64,000 nt of DNA, taken from Oxyruncus cristatus (Eukaryota; Chordata; Aves; Passeriformes; Cotingidae). The notes beneath the pieces were generated by a model. That model was not told where the DNA came from. It ran no database searches and saw only the letters and a program-made list of their open reading frames with translations. Below are positions 12,703 to 25,180 of this stretch, one piece after another. The first letter of the stretch is position 1. Every line of letters starts with the position of its first letter. Position numbers and translations under genes: made by a program. The stretch lies in contig VXAY01005627.1 of NCBI GenBank assembly GCA_013399855.1, positions 387,312 to 451,311 of the forward strand. The letters run 5' to 3'.

Positions 12703-13260
12703 AGAGTCATAGAATGGGTTGAGTTGGAAGGGACCTTCAAGATCATCTAGTTCCACTCCTCACTGCCATGCACAGAACACTTTCCACTAGACCAGGTTGC
12801 TCAGAGCCCCATCCAGTCTGGCTTTGAACACTTCCAGGAATGAGGCATCCACAGCTTCCCTGGGCAATCCGTTCCAGTGCCTCACAACCCTTGGAGTAAA
12901 GAATTTCTTCCTAATATTTAATAAAAATATCTCCTCTTTTGGTTTAAACAATTCCCCTTTGTCCTGTCTCTATCTGTCTATGAAAAAAAGTTGTTCTTCC
13001 TCATTTTATAAGCCCCCTTCAGGGACTGAAAGGCTGCAATGAGGTCTCCTCAGGGCCACATCTTCTCCAGGCTGACCAATCCCAGATCTCAACCTGTCTT
13101 CATAGGAGAGGTGCTCCATGCCTCCACTCATCTCTGTGGCCTCCTCTGGGCCTGTTCTAAAAGGCCTTTCTTGTCCCCAGAGTAGGACATAGTACTCTGG
13201 GTAGGATGTCACAAAGGCAGAGTAGAGGAGTAGAATCACCTCCCTTGACCTGCTGGTCAT
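12703..13260 (-). mobile_element. CR1 LINE, 5'-truncated copy, antisense
   Basis: Read on the minus strand, this is a CR1 non-LTR retrotransposon of about 560 bp covering the end of ORF2 and the 3' UTR. The plus strand starts with the inverted 3' end ('tcatagaatgggttgagttg' at 12707-12726). It then runs through the typical inverted CR1 blocks for 'agaccaggttgctcagagcc', 'aagaatttcttcctaatat' and 'cataggagaggtgctcca'. The 5' part of ORF2 is missing, as expected from incomplete reverse transcription. Divergence is moderate, with small deletions, so the copy is dead. No clear target-site duplication was found. Confidence 0.95.
13006..13260 (-). pseudogene. CR1 ORF2 reverse-transcriptase C-terminal remnant
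   Basis: The minus-strand frame begins with 'SRSREVILLLYSAF' and later contains 'EHLSYEDRLR'. Both correspond to conserved stretches near the C-terminus of CR1 ORF2, downstream of the reverse-transcriptase catalytic core. The segment between them is shortened, and after the second motif the reading drifts out of the family frame, indicating a frameshift. No catalytic residues are in this fragment. It is a decayed transposon relic, not a host gene. Confidence 0.85.
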
Positions 13261-16200
13261 AAAATTAATAGTGTTTTAATAAGGTGTACAATCCCATTTT
13301 TGTTCTGGAAATAGTGTGCTGGTAACTTTGCTGCTGATGGCTGCCTGCCTACATGTGCCTTCTCTCTCCCTCAGCTAAAAATAAGCTTTGCCACCTCCTG
13401 TCATTTTACAAGGAACGTACCATTAATGACCGTGCCAAAGAGTGGTTTAGATGTTACTCACTGCCATGATAAGGAGCCATGCTGAGGAGTGCATGGACCT
13501 ATTTACTAATGAGGCTGTTGGTTCTGCTGCTTCTGAATCTGCTTTTTATAGAAAACATAACCTGCCCATGTTTATTTCCTTACTGCATCAGCAGTAGCCT
13601 CAACTGTTGTTGAGCATGTGAGGTCTTCTAGGACATAAGAAAAAGTTTAATTAATCTATTGATGTCTTTTCTGCAGTATTCTTCAGCAGCCCATACGTAT
13701 GTGCATGCTGAAGGCAAAGGAATCCCTTCTAAGCTGACATAGAGCTGGAAATCTGTGTTAATTTCTCTGAATCTCCATCCCCTCCATGTCTGTAAAAGCA
13801 CTAGTAGAAGATGAAGGGATAACATTAGGTGTACTTGGAAATGTGTTCCTGAAAAATGTAGCATTACTGCTCCAACTTAGTGTTAATGTTATGTGGATGC
13901 TAGCACATATCCTGACCATAATTGTTCTTCCAGAATAAATCTTTCAGTTTTATATTCTCTTCTCTAAAACCGGTTGTTGAACATTCAGTTTTCTTCCTTT
14001 AAGAACAAACATAGTCTGTCAATGGTAATATATAAACAGATAGCTGTAAGATGCATCACCATAATACAAATCCAAGCAGTATTTGTTCGCTACAATCAGT
14101 GACTGCACTGATTGTGCCCTTAGGAAAATATATGTTCCTTTAAAAATGTACAGGTCAAATTAACATAGCAGTTACAGAAATGTCGGGGTTTTTTTCTTAA
14201 AAAGAGTCTGTAAAAGAAAAAAAACAGGAAAAGTCACTACGAGTAACAGAAAAATAGGGTTGAAATTGGTTTTCAGTAAGTAAATATATTTAACTAACTT
14301 TTAAGGTCTGAAATGTATTTTATCATGGAATTTGGTTAAATGTTCTCTGTCTATGCCTGGTTCTGGAATGTGAGCCTTATAAAAATTCCCTGAAAGCAAA
14401 GCAGTGCAGTTATGTTTTTTTAAAGATCATTTTTTTGATGTAGGTTTAGTATCACTGTCACAGCATCTAAGGCTTCTTTGGAAGGAGCTACATAGCTAAC
14501 GGATTTATAAAGGGATTGCATCACAGAGACTTTTGTGATTGATTTGTACATACTACAGCAAAAATTGCAGCAATAAAACAGATCTTACCCCAATGACAAG
14601 CTGAAACAAATAAATTTATTTATTTAGATGAATTTAGTACTCATGAAAAGAGCCAAATTGACAGTCACAGAGACTTAATACCTCTATTCCACAGACCAAG
14701 TACAGAAGAAAGTCGTGCAGGATTCTCATGTGGCCCTGCTAATGTTTTAACCTTGATCTGTAGCTACCACCTATAGACATGAGTAGTTCAATTTACATCC
14801 CTATTCACTGCTTAGACTAAAACTGCCAACAAGAGTGGCAAATATGGTGATACTGTAGAGAAAACAGAACTGCCGACTGATATCATAGGAACAACTTGCA
14901 CTCTTGAGTAACCACTGACCTGGCCAAGATTCAAAACAGTGTGATGTATATGTGAAGGTTTCCACATTCCTGTGCTGAAGTCCTAAAATGGTTTGTCATC
15001 TGGACATGACATTCCTCTTTTCTCCCTGATTAAATCTATCCAGTGTTAACAGATTTTGCATTCTGTCCACATACAGTTGCATTTCACTTGAAAAGCTATT
15101 CAGAGGACCAATCCCTTGTTCTTTTTTTTTGTTTGTTTGCTTTAATTTAAAGAAATCAAAATAATTGTCCCTCAAGACCAAGTCTGAAGGCTATTCCCAA
15201 GAAGGGTCTCCTGAACTTTGCCTCTTCCTCTCCATAACTCTTTCTCTACCAGTGAGTCTGATCAGGAATAAGTTATACTGCCTTCGGTGGAAGAGATTAA
15301 GCAAGACTTGGGTGCACCAGACTTTGGCAGTAGCATGTCTGTTTTCTTCTGAAGCTTACCTCATCCCTCTGCCATAGCAGCTGTGGAAATCAGTCAGAGG
15401 CAGCCATTTATGCTTTTGCACTGTGATTTGAATTAACATGCGTTTAAAGTAGTGAACCTTAGTTATTTCTTTGCAAACGTCAAGTAAAATTATGGTCCTG
15501 TTGCCAAAATTCCCCCATATTGAGTAGGGACTACCAAGGATAACAAGAGTAGTGGTGTAATATTATTTCATTGCTAAATTTAATTAAGGTTTTCTCAAGG
15601 TCAATAATGCCGAGATGTGCCACTTTGTCAGAAGGATCTGTTCCAAGTCAGAATGTTGTTCGTAGATGAGAAATAACATGAAATATTGTCTGTAGTTTTC
15701 AGGTTTTATTCTGGTTGTATGTTTTAAAGCTGTAATGTTGGACATAGTTTAATTATGCTTTCCCCTTAAAAGAAAGTGTGTTATTTGAGCTACTACTAGT
15801 TGTTTAAAATGTAAACCTTAAACTGAGAATAGGAAAACTGTTGTTTTGTGAGTGTTTGTACTTGCAGATGGGCAAAAGAACTTACATATTGTATGGGTCA
15901 TAGTTTTGTTCAGAATGGTGAAATTTGTCACTGGCTGCGAGAAATTCCATATGAGTTCACTTTAGCACATGAAGAGCACTTCTGCTTTTTCTGTTGTTGC
16001 TGTGGTCAAGTTAAGGGCTACTGATGCAACTTGAGCTGTAGAATTGGTATAACACTGCTATGCAGAAAAATAGAAGTGTATTTTTGTTATCAAAAGTAAG
16101 CAGTCCTATTGTAATACCAGTGATATATTCCTCTATTGTACCATCCAGATGACACAGTTCTTCTAGGTATGTTTGATACTTGCCTAATACCTTCATGTTT

Positions 16201-16509
16201 TAGGTGAGATCTCAGCTCAATATTAAGAAGTGACATATCTTACTTAGCATGTATGTATTGATTAACAAATGGCTTTTTGCTGGAGTTTACCTTTTTATTG
16301 TCGAGCTGCTTTTGTGGGCGAGTTACCTGTGCTTTATGAATTCTGTTCTGCTGTAACTTTCCTTAAGAGGGTAATAATATATATCTTTAAGTGAGTGAAA
16401 TAAGATGAGTTGGCAATAAACCTAGATCTGATCTTTCCAGCAGTGGCAGCCCAGCTTCAGAAGCTGTGTAATCTTAAAATTCTTAGCTTCTAAAAGCACT
16501 GTTGAGAAC

Positions 16510-16540
<31 letters not shown>

Positions 16541-18687
16541 AGAAAAAAGTTAATTCTTCCAAGTAAGTAAAAAAATTTAATAATTTTGGTAAATGATCAT
16601 GTGGTGATTATTAAACTAATATGTAATTAGCATTTTCTAATGACAATCATAATCTTGACAAATGCTTTCATTCACTTTTTTCTGATCATTAAAAGCACTG
16701 ATTTTTGTTAACTGAGTCCCTTGGCTATTCATCAGTGATGCAATTCAACCTAATACTCCAGTGGCCAGTAATCAGAGAGTTGCCTATTAAGTAAAGGGGA
16801 TTTTATCATTGTCTTTATGAACATCAGCTTTATTTCTTCTCTAACACAGCCGGTAGATAAAACTGTACGAGCATCCAACTGATAGTTATTCGTTCATTTT
16901 TTAAAAGGCTGAATTACACCAATTTTTTACATGATCAAAATTCAACCAATACTTCGACAATAGTGTGATCTTTGGAGTTGTTCAGATACAAGGCTTTTTT
17001 CTTTTTTTCCTTTTTTTGAAAAGTTAAACAAGAAATGCTTTTCAGTCTTCTCGATAGATCAGAGATACTGAACATGGCATAGCTAAATGTTCTCCTATAT
17101 GCAGGCAACATATCCTATAATCAGTGCTAAAGTTTGAATCCTCTTGTTTATCCCACTGCTTGTGCCAGATCCTCTCTCCTAGCAAGTCCTTGTATTTTTT
17201 TACCTATGCCATGGCAGAGATACTCTTCTCATTCTTAGCTCTCTGCAGCAACTCTGCAGCTGGTCAGGTTGCTGTCCTCACTTTAATAAAGAACATCAGA
17301 ATTCGTGGCCCCACTGCAACCTAACTCCTTTTTCAAGCATGTTTGTCCAGCAGAGTCTCAATTTCAGTTCTTTTCCCTGCACTTGGAATGCGGTTATTTT
17401 ATATTTACAGAATGTGAAAGATAAAACAAGTATGCAGAAAGTATAGCAATGTAGTACATAGTCACCAAAATATTTCTGTGTTTGTTTACTTTAGATGTTT
17501 GAGTTTATGCAGAGCCAAACTGACTTCAAAAATAAAGGACAGATGATCAGAAATGTGGATAAGGACAGCATGTTCCTTTGCTTTATTTAGCATTGAGCAT
17601 ATTAATGGGTGCTCAATAAATGGTAATGGTTTTGGAGACATGATGATTGATGTTTCCTGGATCAAAACATAGAGGTTTTGTTTAAGAACAGCCCAGCTGG
17701 CAGAGTGATCCTCTTTTGAAACTGTTTGTGATCAAAATATGTCAGAGCTGTATCTATAAAGTACAGTAGTCAAGACTTTTTGTCAGTGGATTAGTTAATT
17801 TATTTTAAGAGTAAACTATCAACTGTATCTTTGATTATTCATCCCTCCTGTCACACCATATTCCTATCAGTGAGTTAAAGTACTGCTCTTTTCTCTGCTT
17901 TCCAGATCTTGTTTCTTATGTTGTAAACATACTGCTCTCAAAAAGGGCTATATATTTTTGGAATAGGAACCCATACAAGGTACTGAAAAGAGAGGATTAC
18001 TTATTTATTTGTGTACAAAATTGTGCCACACGCATACTTTGGACAGCTAGTATTGAGAAAGAGAAAACTATCATCAGTCTTCTAAGGAAGCCATCTGTGT
18101 AACTCATCTGGTGCTATCCTCCCTAGTCAGAGCACACCTCATGTGACTGGTATAACCGAATACTCCGAGATCAGGAAATAATCATGTCTCTTACTTTGTC
18201 ATCTCAGCTGTTTGTTCCTCTGAAAGAAGCAGTGTTTTTTGTTTTGAGTTAAGAGGAGATGGCTTCCAAATTAACGGCTTCCAAGATATTCAGTACAGGC
18301 ACTGAGCAAAGCCAGTTAAAGCCATCCCTGATATTCCCATGGTTAAAGTAATATGAGGGAATTCAGAAATAAAGTAGGCAAATTTAACTTTGTTTTCTCT
18401 CCCTCTTTTTCTTGAGGCCACCTCTTTCACTTCCCCTTCTTTCTCCATCCAGCAATTTTTTCACCTTTAAGGAAAATAAATCAATTACAGTATCCTTTCT
18501 AACCTTTCAGTTTGTCATGTATATTTTCTTTGAGATTTTAATGCTTTTGGTATACTCTCAAGAGGAAAGTAAAATTTCTTAAGGAAAAACTCCCAAAGTT
18601 GATTATTCTTTAAAAAAATGGGAATTAATTTCAAATTTTGGGAGCATATTTACCAGATAAATTATATTAAATGTTTTTACTTTTTTC
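13261..18687. other. AT-rich non-coding DNA
   Basis: I see no recognised gene. A long poly(A) run sits at 16514-16548. A phrase resembling the L2-type tail 'gggtgctcaataaatg' at 17608-17623 hints at an ancient LINE relic but is too short to call. The other open frames have no recognisable content. Confidence 0.5.
16514..16548 (+). repeat. Poly(A) run with AAAG variants
   Basis: Twenty-four consecutive A are followed by GAAAG and more A. It could be a microsatellite or the tail of an eroded retroposed sequence. The DNA just upstream does not resemble a processed transcript that I recognise. Confidence 0.9.
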
Positions 18688-18711
18688 ATTTGGAAATTTG
18701 TATTTCCAAAT
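18688..18711. repeat. Perfect inverted repeat, 10-bp arms, 4-nt loop
   Basis: ATTTGGAAAT (18688-18697) and ATTTCCAAAT (18702-18711) are exact reverse complements separated by TTGT. The second arm is followed by TGTATT, echoing the sequence after the first arm, so the region also contains a partial direct repeat. It could extrude as a small cruciform or be a product of local template switching. No role is known. Confidence 0.85.
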
Positions 18712-18829
18712 TTGTATTAAAATGATTTTTTTAAGTAAAAGATGAAAAATTGTTTTGTTATGGAGTTTTTAAAAATCTGAGTCTCTCCATGGGACAGATA
18801 TGTAAACATCCAGAGTGCACATTTCTTAT

Positions 18830-19420
18830 TGTATTGATGTGTAGCAGCAGGAACCCTTGAACGAGGGTTATTGACAAAATAGATTGCAACAGCTCCAAAG
18901 AGTAGCTGTTTTGTCTGAATGCATTTAGGCAGCTTTAATTCCTGAATTAATTATACAATATACTGTAATGCTACAAAGAAAAAGCCATTAAAGTCATCTG
19001 TGTCAAAGGAAATTTGTGTATCGAGGAGTAGATTGTAGCATATAGTCACAGCTGCGAGTCTAGGTTGTATGGGGAGATTGTCTGCCCAAAACCAAGTCCT
19101 CCCACAGCACTCTGGTTACAGTGAAGGCAACAGAATGTTGGAATTACCAGGGCTACATACTGCTGCATATCTGGTCTTTTTTCTCTGGGTGATAATTTCC
19201 AGTCTCTGTTGCTTGCATTTAAAGTCATGGAATTTCTTTCTTCCCCCAGAAATGAAAACAAGTAACTGTTCTTACTTAAGCATTTGAGTCTAGAATCTTG
19301 GGACATTACGCCTTCAAATATCTGAGCTAAGATGATTTGTGAAAGGATTGCAGTCATTGGTAGCACTGTAGTGTTGGAAACAATTTCAAGAAAAATTACT
19401 CTTTCTGATGGCGACAACCA
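18830..19420. promoter_or_regulatory. Candidate conserved non-coding block
   Basis: This non-repetitive stretch is of balanced composition, with a homeodomain-type AATTAATTA at 18945-18953 and a 7-bp inverted repeat (AACAGCT...AGCTGTT) near 18889-18911. An open frame on the minus strand (19046-19417, 123 codons) has no recognisable domain, and overlapping frames on the other strand argue against coding. The call rests on texture only, so confidence is low. Confidence 0.2.
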
Positions 19421-22400
19421 CTGCCCCTTTCTCTGTCCATGTGTAACAATGGTTGTGAAGGTAGAGCCAGGGCTGTGCTTACTCCCCTCTGCTTTTTTAG
19501 CAGTTCAGTTAAGGCTCTGATCTTTTAATGACTACTCAGTGCGAGAAAACTTGTTTACCCTGTTGAAATGCCTGTGCACCTTGTAAAGAAGTTCAGTTCC
19601 TAATGGCAACTGTAATGCTGAAAATTCATCATGTGTTGCTTTTTATGAGTTGTGGACATTTGGAAAAAAAAAAAGAAAAGATGTAATTTCTCAGAGGTGT
19701 TGTGATCTTTGAGGGGCAGAGTTTCATGCCAACAACATACAAAACAAGTGGCTGAAGCAAGGGCCTGAATACATTTACTGCGAAGAAATCGTGAAAAAAT
19801 CCTCATCTCAGTAGCAATAAAGCACCTTTTGATCTGTATTTCTGAAGCTGTGCTGTTCATTGTTGCTTTCTTTTGTTCTGCCTTTGCCTCCTTTTTCCCA
19901 GACGAGCCTGTTTGCTTTAACCTGCCTGTTTGGTGCTTTGCAGAGCATCTCTGTAAAAAGGATTTCATAGTGCATAGGTTTATGTGCCGTGTAAAAATTC
20001 CTCACAAATACTGTTCCATCATTACTTCGTAGGAGTACAGCACTTCTGCTGCCATGGTGCTCTTGACTGAAAGTGTAAGTGGTGTATAGGCCCCTGAATA
20101 GTTCCTTTGCACTGGAGTAAATTTGACTTAAGATTTTTACTTAAAACAAGGATAATCGTGTTTGCATGTGGCACAGTTACTTTGGCAGCCTCAGCATCTC
20201 AGCCATTTTATGCTCCCTCCTTTTTTTTTTTATTGTTATTATAGCAGTTGTCCAAACATACAATCACGTGGTACAGTCTGTCTGGAAATTCTAATTCTGA
20301 TGAGAGCAGAGGTGGGAAGAAGGAGGTGGCAAATTGAAGGTTTCAGTATTTTAAATTCAGCTTTTGCTTTAGTCTTCTAAGTGTTCCAGAATCCTCCACT
20401 GCAATCACTACTTACTGGGAAGTATAAGTGGTCTCAGAGATACAAAACTCAAAACCAGTATTAAGTCAATTTGGTATTTGTATGTCGTGGGTTTCATTGT
20501 AAATCACTCCAAAGCTGAGCATGCCATTCTAACCCAAAACGTGTTTGAATTAGGTCAGAGACCTTTAACTGCAGTGGCACTAGCAGGTGCCATTAAATAC
20601 TGTAAAATATTATCTGACTAGTGATCCTTTAAACTAGGTTATTTAATATATGCACTGAATATTATACCAAATTCAGCTTTGGTGGAATTTCAAGCTTGTG
20701 GCCAGGGACACGGAATGGAAAGCATTGACTGTTAAATAACATACAAATTAACTATCCACAAGTTTAACTCAAGGAACAGATTAATAAATCTGTCAAAACT
20801 ACCTATCCTCCTAAAAATATATTGTAATCTTAGCATGTTACTGTAACCCAGTAAAAACTTGGTGATATCAGCATAAATGATTTTATCTAGTATTTTTCTT
20901 TTCAAGATAAATCCAAAGGTGTTAAGATCACATTGGTTTTATGGTCATATTTGATATATGACAGTATCATCTATGTCTGCAGAATTTATGATATTAATAT
21001 GAGGAGAATGGTGGGCTTATTATTATGGGTCACACAGAATTACAGATCCCAATAACAGTACACCTAAAAAAAGAAAAACTGTCAGCTGAAGTGTAGTGTC
21101 AGCGCCCATCTTTTCAAGCTGTTGTAGCTCACATTAGAAAGAAGGCCATTTTAGCTAGGAGCATAACAATCTCATTGTATTAATCATTTTCTGCATTTAA
21201 GCAATATGAGGATATCTGCTTTCAGTGACAGAAATAAAATCCTTGAAGGGAAGAGTCTGTGAAATAAACTCTGAAGGGACAGTGAGGCTGCCTCTCTTTG
21301 CTCCCTGTGGCCTAATTAAAGAGTGGAGAAGCCACCATAAAAGAAATTAAATTTAAAAAGACAGATTAGCAACAGGAAGGGTGGGGCAGCATCTGATGTG
21401 CATACGGTGCTCCATTTGCAAGTATCATGAGGAGCAGTGGTGCAAAGAAGCAAAGTAGGAAGTTGCTTATCATAGATTCTTAAAAAATATTTTCTCCTTT
21501 AGCAATGACAGGATTCTCTAGTCTGGTCTAGTATTTTCCTTTTGCAATCTTCCGCAACATGTAACACTGAGAGAAAGAAAGGCATACCTCACCAGGTGTG
21601 CTATTCTGCTGGTAATATTTCATTCACAAAAAGTATATGAATGAACAAATTATAATCAAGATTTTGAAGATGATTCTACAGGCCTATACAGATTTTCCTG
21701 TACGTAAGTATTAGCACTGGACCCGGGCCTTTGCTGGATGATTTTTATTTTTTTTTTAATTGCTGTTTTTTGATATATAGAGATAGATCTATATTTCCAA
21801 AACCAAATTCAGCCATTATCTTTTTGAAAATAAGAGAGATTCAACTGCTGTGATCTGTTGAACTCATAAATGGTAAAGGATTGACTTTACTTCGGTAATA
21901 ACACATGGTTATTCCTGTTTATGACTGATGCAGTGAAATGTAACTGGAAGAGTTTGAACTACAATTATTTTGAAGGTAGAAAATGACCATAGGAAAATTG
22001 CTAAGACTGTTCTGTCTGGTGCAGTGTAATGTTCTCCATCTTCACACCTTTGCCGTTTGGTATAATTTGTGTTTGTGCATGGTTTGTGTTTACACTAACT
22101 TACTGTTAATGCTGACACTGCTAGTGAAACAGTGTCAGTGGACATCAGTGCCGAAGGTGCTCCTCTCTGTCTGTTGTTGGAGTTCCTCTTTTTCCACTAG
22201 GAGTCCTTCCCTTGCAGAGCAAACATTTGGTGTGGTTTTCCTCTGCTCATGTTTTAGCTAAAAACTCCTGGGATCTGTTCTTCACATAAGAATTTTGTAT
22301 ATCCAGAAGAGTATACGAAAGTCCAGGTCCAAGCAGTGTACCTTAGTTTACTCTCTAAGCCAAGAAGAATACTATAAAGCTTTTTTTATTTCTCCCCAGA

Positions 22401-24599
22401 GCAATAATATGTACATATCTTTTATCCATTAAATGTCATTTTCCTTTCGACACTTAGAGGCAGGTGTTTGGGAGTGCACTGTGAGGATGTGCCATGGCTA
22501 TATAAGGCACCACTAAACTTAATCATTAGTCATTAAGGAAAGTTTCTAAACAAAATTGACAAAGAAGCAGACCAAAAAGATCTCATGCTCCAGAAAATAA
22601 CTCTGTCTTGGTCACTAAGCCCAGGTGCTGAGTTCTCAAGTTGGAAGTCTGCTGTCAGCCCCCCAGAACCTCCAGCCACCTGTCTATCGCAGGAGCTCTC
22701 TCAAGGACCCCCAAGTTGGCCAGTGGAAATATCCATAGAAGCCGTCTGATGAGTGACTTTTCCTGCTCAGTTTATGCATTGTTGCTTCAAGAAAAGTGGT
22801 AAAAGTTTTTACAAGTAGTTGCTGTGCCTACAGGTACTCCCTTTCACAAAGTGCAGACCCAGAGCAAATGGCCATTGAGCCAATGCTCGTGAGGGGAAAC
22901 AACAGGCAAGAGATTTCTTTGTTCCCTCATCCTTCCCCAATATTCTTGGAAGGGTCTGTATCAAGCATGTCATGTAAATATCAGATCACAAGCAACAGGG
23001 AAAAAGGGGGTAAAATTTCTCCATGACTCTTCTGTGTAGGCCAGACAAATTACCCAAGCTCACGGAGGAAACAGGACACATTGTTTGAGGTATGGTATAG
23101 TGAAAAAATTCCCTTTATGTGCTTTTTGTCATTAGAATTTATGTGTCAAAGACAAGTCTTCCTGGAGACTTGCCTACAACATTTAGCCTTGCACTACCTT
23201 GAGTAGCATTTGTCTTTCAGACAAACTCCAGCCAGTCAGGATTGAAAGCCACCGCACAGAATGGACTTCACAGGTTTAATTCTTAAGGCAGTAAATGTTA
23301 CGACAGAAATACTGGGTGTGTAGAATTATTTTCTGTTGGTTTTTTAAACAGGAAAAAAATATTAGATATTTCATCAGCATGCTAGAGCCATACATTCACT
23401 ATGTTTCTGAAAGCCACCATCACCTTTCACTGTTATTGTATGCTGATTTTTCTGCTACTGAATAAATACTGCTGGACAGAATTTTGATGATTCTATGTGC
23501 GGGAAAATACTAAGATTTGGGGAATGAGTAAAGGCTGCTTGGTGATAATAAATGTAGGAAAACACGAGTGAAAAAGCAGTTGCTTCTTTATGGGTATTGG
23601 TATTTATGGCTGTATGCTCATTGTGTTAGTATCTAACACATGTGGGTTTTTGTTAGAAAACACGATACTTGAAGTTTTATGCATGTGCATATCTTGGTGT
23701 TATGATTGTGATTTTCATACGTCCCAAAAGACGGGCGTATTTTGTATGTATTACGCTTTTCTGTGCTTTGTTATTGCCAGAAGCTTGAAATCAATACCGC
23801 TTTCTCTTTCTGATAATTAAAAGGATGGTTTATCTTTATATGGATCTTTAATTTTAATAAGCTAATAATTCTGATTTTAGCTACTATTATCTTAATAGCT
23901 AAGCCTTCTTAAATGTTTTTATCGTAATTCCTTTGGATAGTGTTGCCATTTTTTCAGCCTGTATGAATCCTTGCTCTATAGTGACGTCTGCTGGAAATGG
24001 TAAACTGAAATGTTCAAGGGCATATTTAAGCTTCTCAATTCAGGGTTGCTTGATCCTTTTACGTGCATGAAGCATGGACTGTACAGAAAAGCAGAATCAC
24101 GTTTTCCCATTCCCTAAACAGGTGTGGTTTCTACATTAGACTTGGTAGAATTTGGGCTTTATCTGTGGTGGACACATATTTTTTACCTTGCAGCACATTC
24201 CAGCAGTGTAATTTGTGACACGTGACACTTGTTCTATGTTTGTCATAAAAGTAGATAGTTAGAAGTCATCAAGTTGTGAGAAATAAGTGTTTATGGTCTC
24301 TATCAGATCCATACTGAGGTGTTCAGATTCAGTTATTCAGCAGTTCTTACTGACAATCCTGACACCAATATTTAGGTAATTACAGAGGAGTCAATAAAAT
24401 AAATTTATACTTTTAATCTGACATTTAGAATTAGGTTATATTTGCTTTCTATCTTAAAAAAGATATAACATTCAAAACAGACAACAGACATTTTGCATTA
24501 GAAGTAAAAAAGGAAAATAATGAGCCCATTTTTAAATGAATTTGAAAAGCAATCTGATTTTAGTTCTTGCAATGCAGAGCAAATAAAATAAAAACTATC
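19421..24599. other. AT-rich non-coding DNA
   Basis: No gene, RNA or recognised transposon. Minor features are a T/A-rich run near 20219-20244 and a small CpG-bearing hairpin at 23717-23740. The frames at 19600-19968 (minus) and 21983-22261 (plus) are compositionally skewed and probably spurious. Confidence 0.5.
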
Positions 24600-25180
24600 G
24601 TACTTTATTTACTAACCGATGAATTGAATTGTCCGCCTTTTATTACAGATATAAAGCAAAGACTATGAAGAGGCAATCATTTTTGCAGCTATCAGACTTT
24701 CAGTAACATATCTCTTGTGGTTTAAATAACAGATAGTTTAAGTGTTTTTCCATTACCTTCGTGTAAATGAAAAATGCATAAAATATTTTAACAAGGCAAA
24801 GTAATCCAAGGAGATTGTTATTTTGTGTTACAAATTAGGTTATTTCTGTCATAAAATTAAAGGAAAAAAATCAACGCAAGGACATTTCAGCTTAATATCA
24901 TTTACCAGAAGGAACATGTAACAGATTTAATGAGCTAGCAGGTCACCTGAATCCAGCTGTTTCCGACCAGCTTTATGAAACGGAGAATGCAGCTAACGGT
25001 AGGAGGTAAGCATTATTACAAGCTCTCAAGGAGTTACAAAATCGATTTCTGCTTGAATGAATTAATTTAGATTATCAATTTATAACCAGCTACACGAATC
25101 CCATCAACTCAACAATTCAGTGAATGATCAGGCTCAGCCCTTGCAAGAGCTTAACAATTAGAGAGCTCTGTAGTTATCTC
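24600..25180. promoter_or_regulatory. Candidate enhancer-like block with E-boxes and TAAT/ATCGAT sites
   Basis: A non-coding block with a notable motif grouping. CAGGT-C-ACCTG (24939-24949) is an inverted pair of ZEB/Snail/E-protein-type half-sites, followed five bases later by the E-box CAGCTG (24954-24959). A perfect palindrome AAATCGATTT lies at 25039-25048 (ATCGAT is the CUX/ONECUT core), and AATTAATTTAGATTATCAATTT follows at about 25060-25081, rich in TAAT-type cores. No stop-free exon is present. Binding and conservation are untested. Confidence 0.3.

Noticed and set aside
17580..17640. L2-type tail phrase 'gggtgctcaataaatg'
   Set aside because: One 16-base phrase without the preceding L2 blocks is too little to call an element.
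18801..18811. TGTAAACATCC matching the start of the miR-30 family
   Set aside because: The following bases do not match and no complementary arm lies nearby.
19600..19968. 122-codon minus-strand frame as a gene
   Set aside because: It includes a run of phenylalanines from an A-rich tract and overlaps other unrelated frames. No domain is recognisable.
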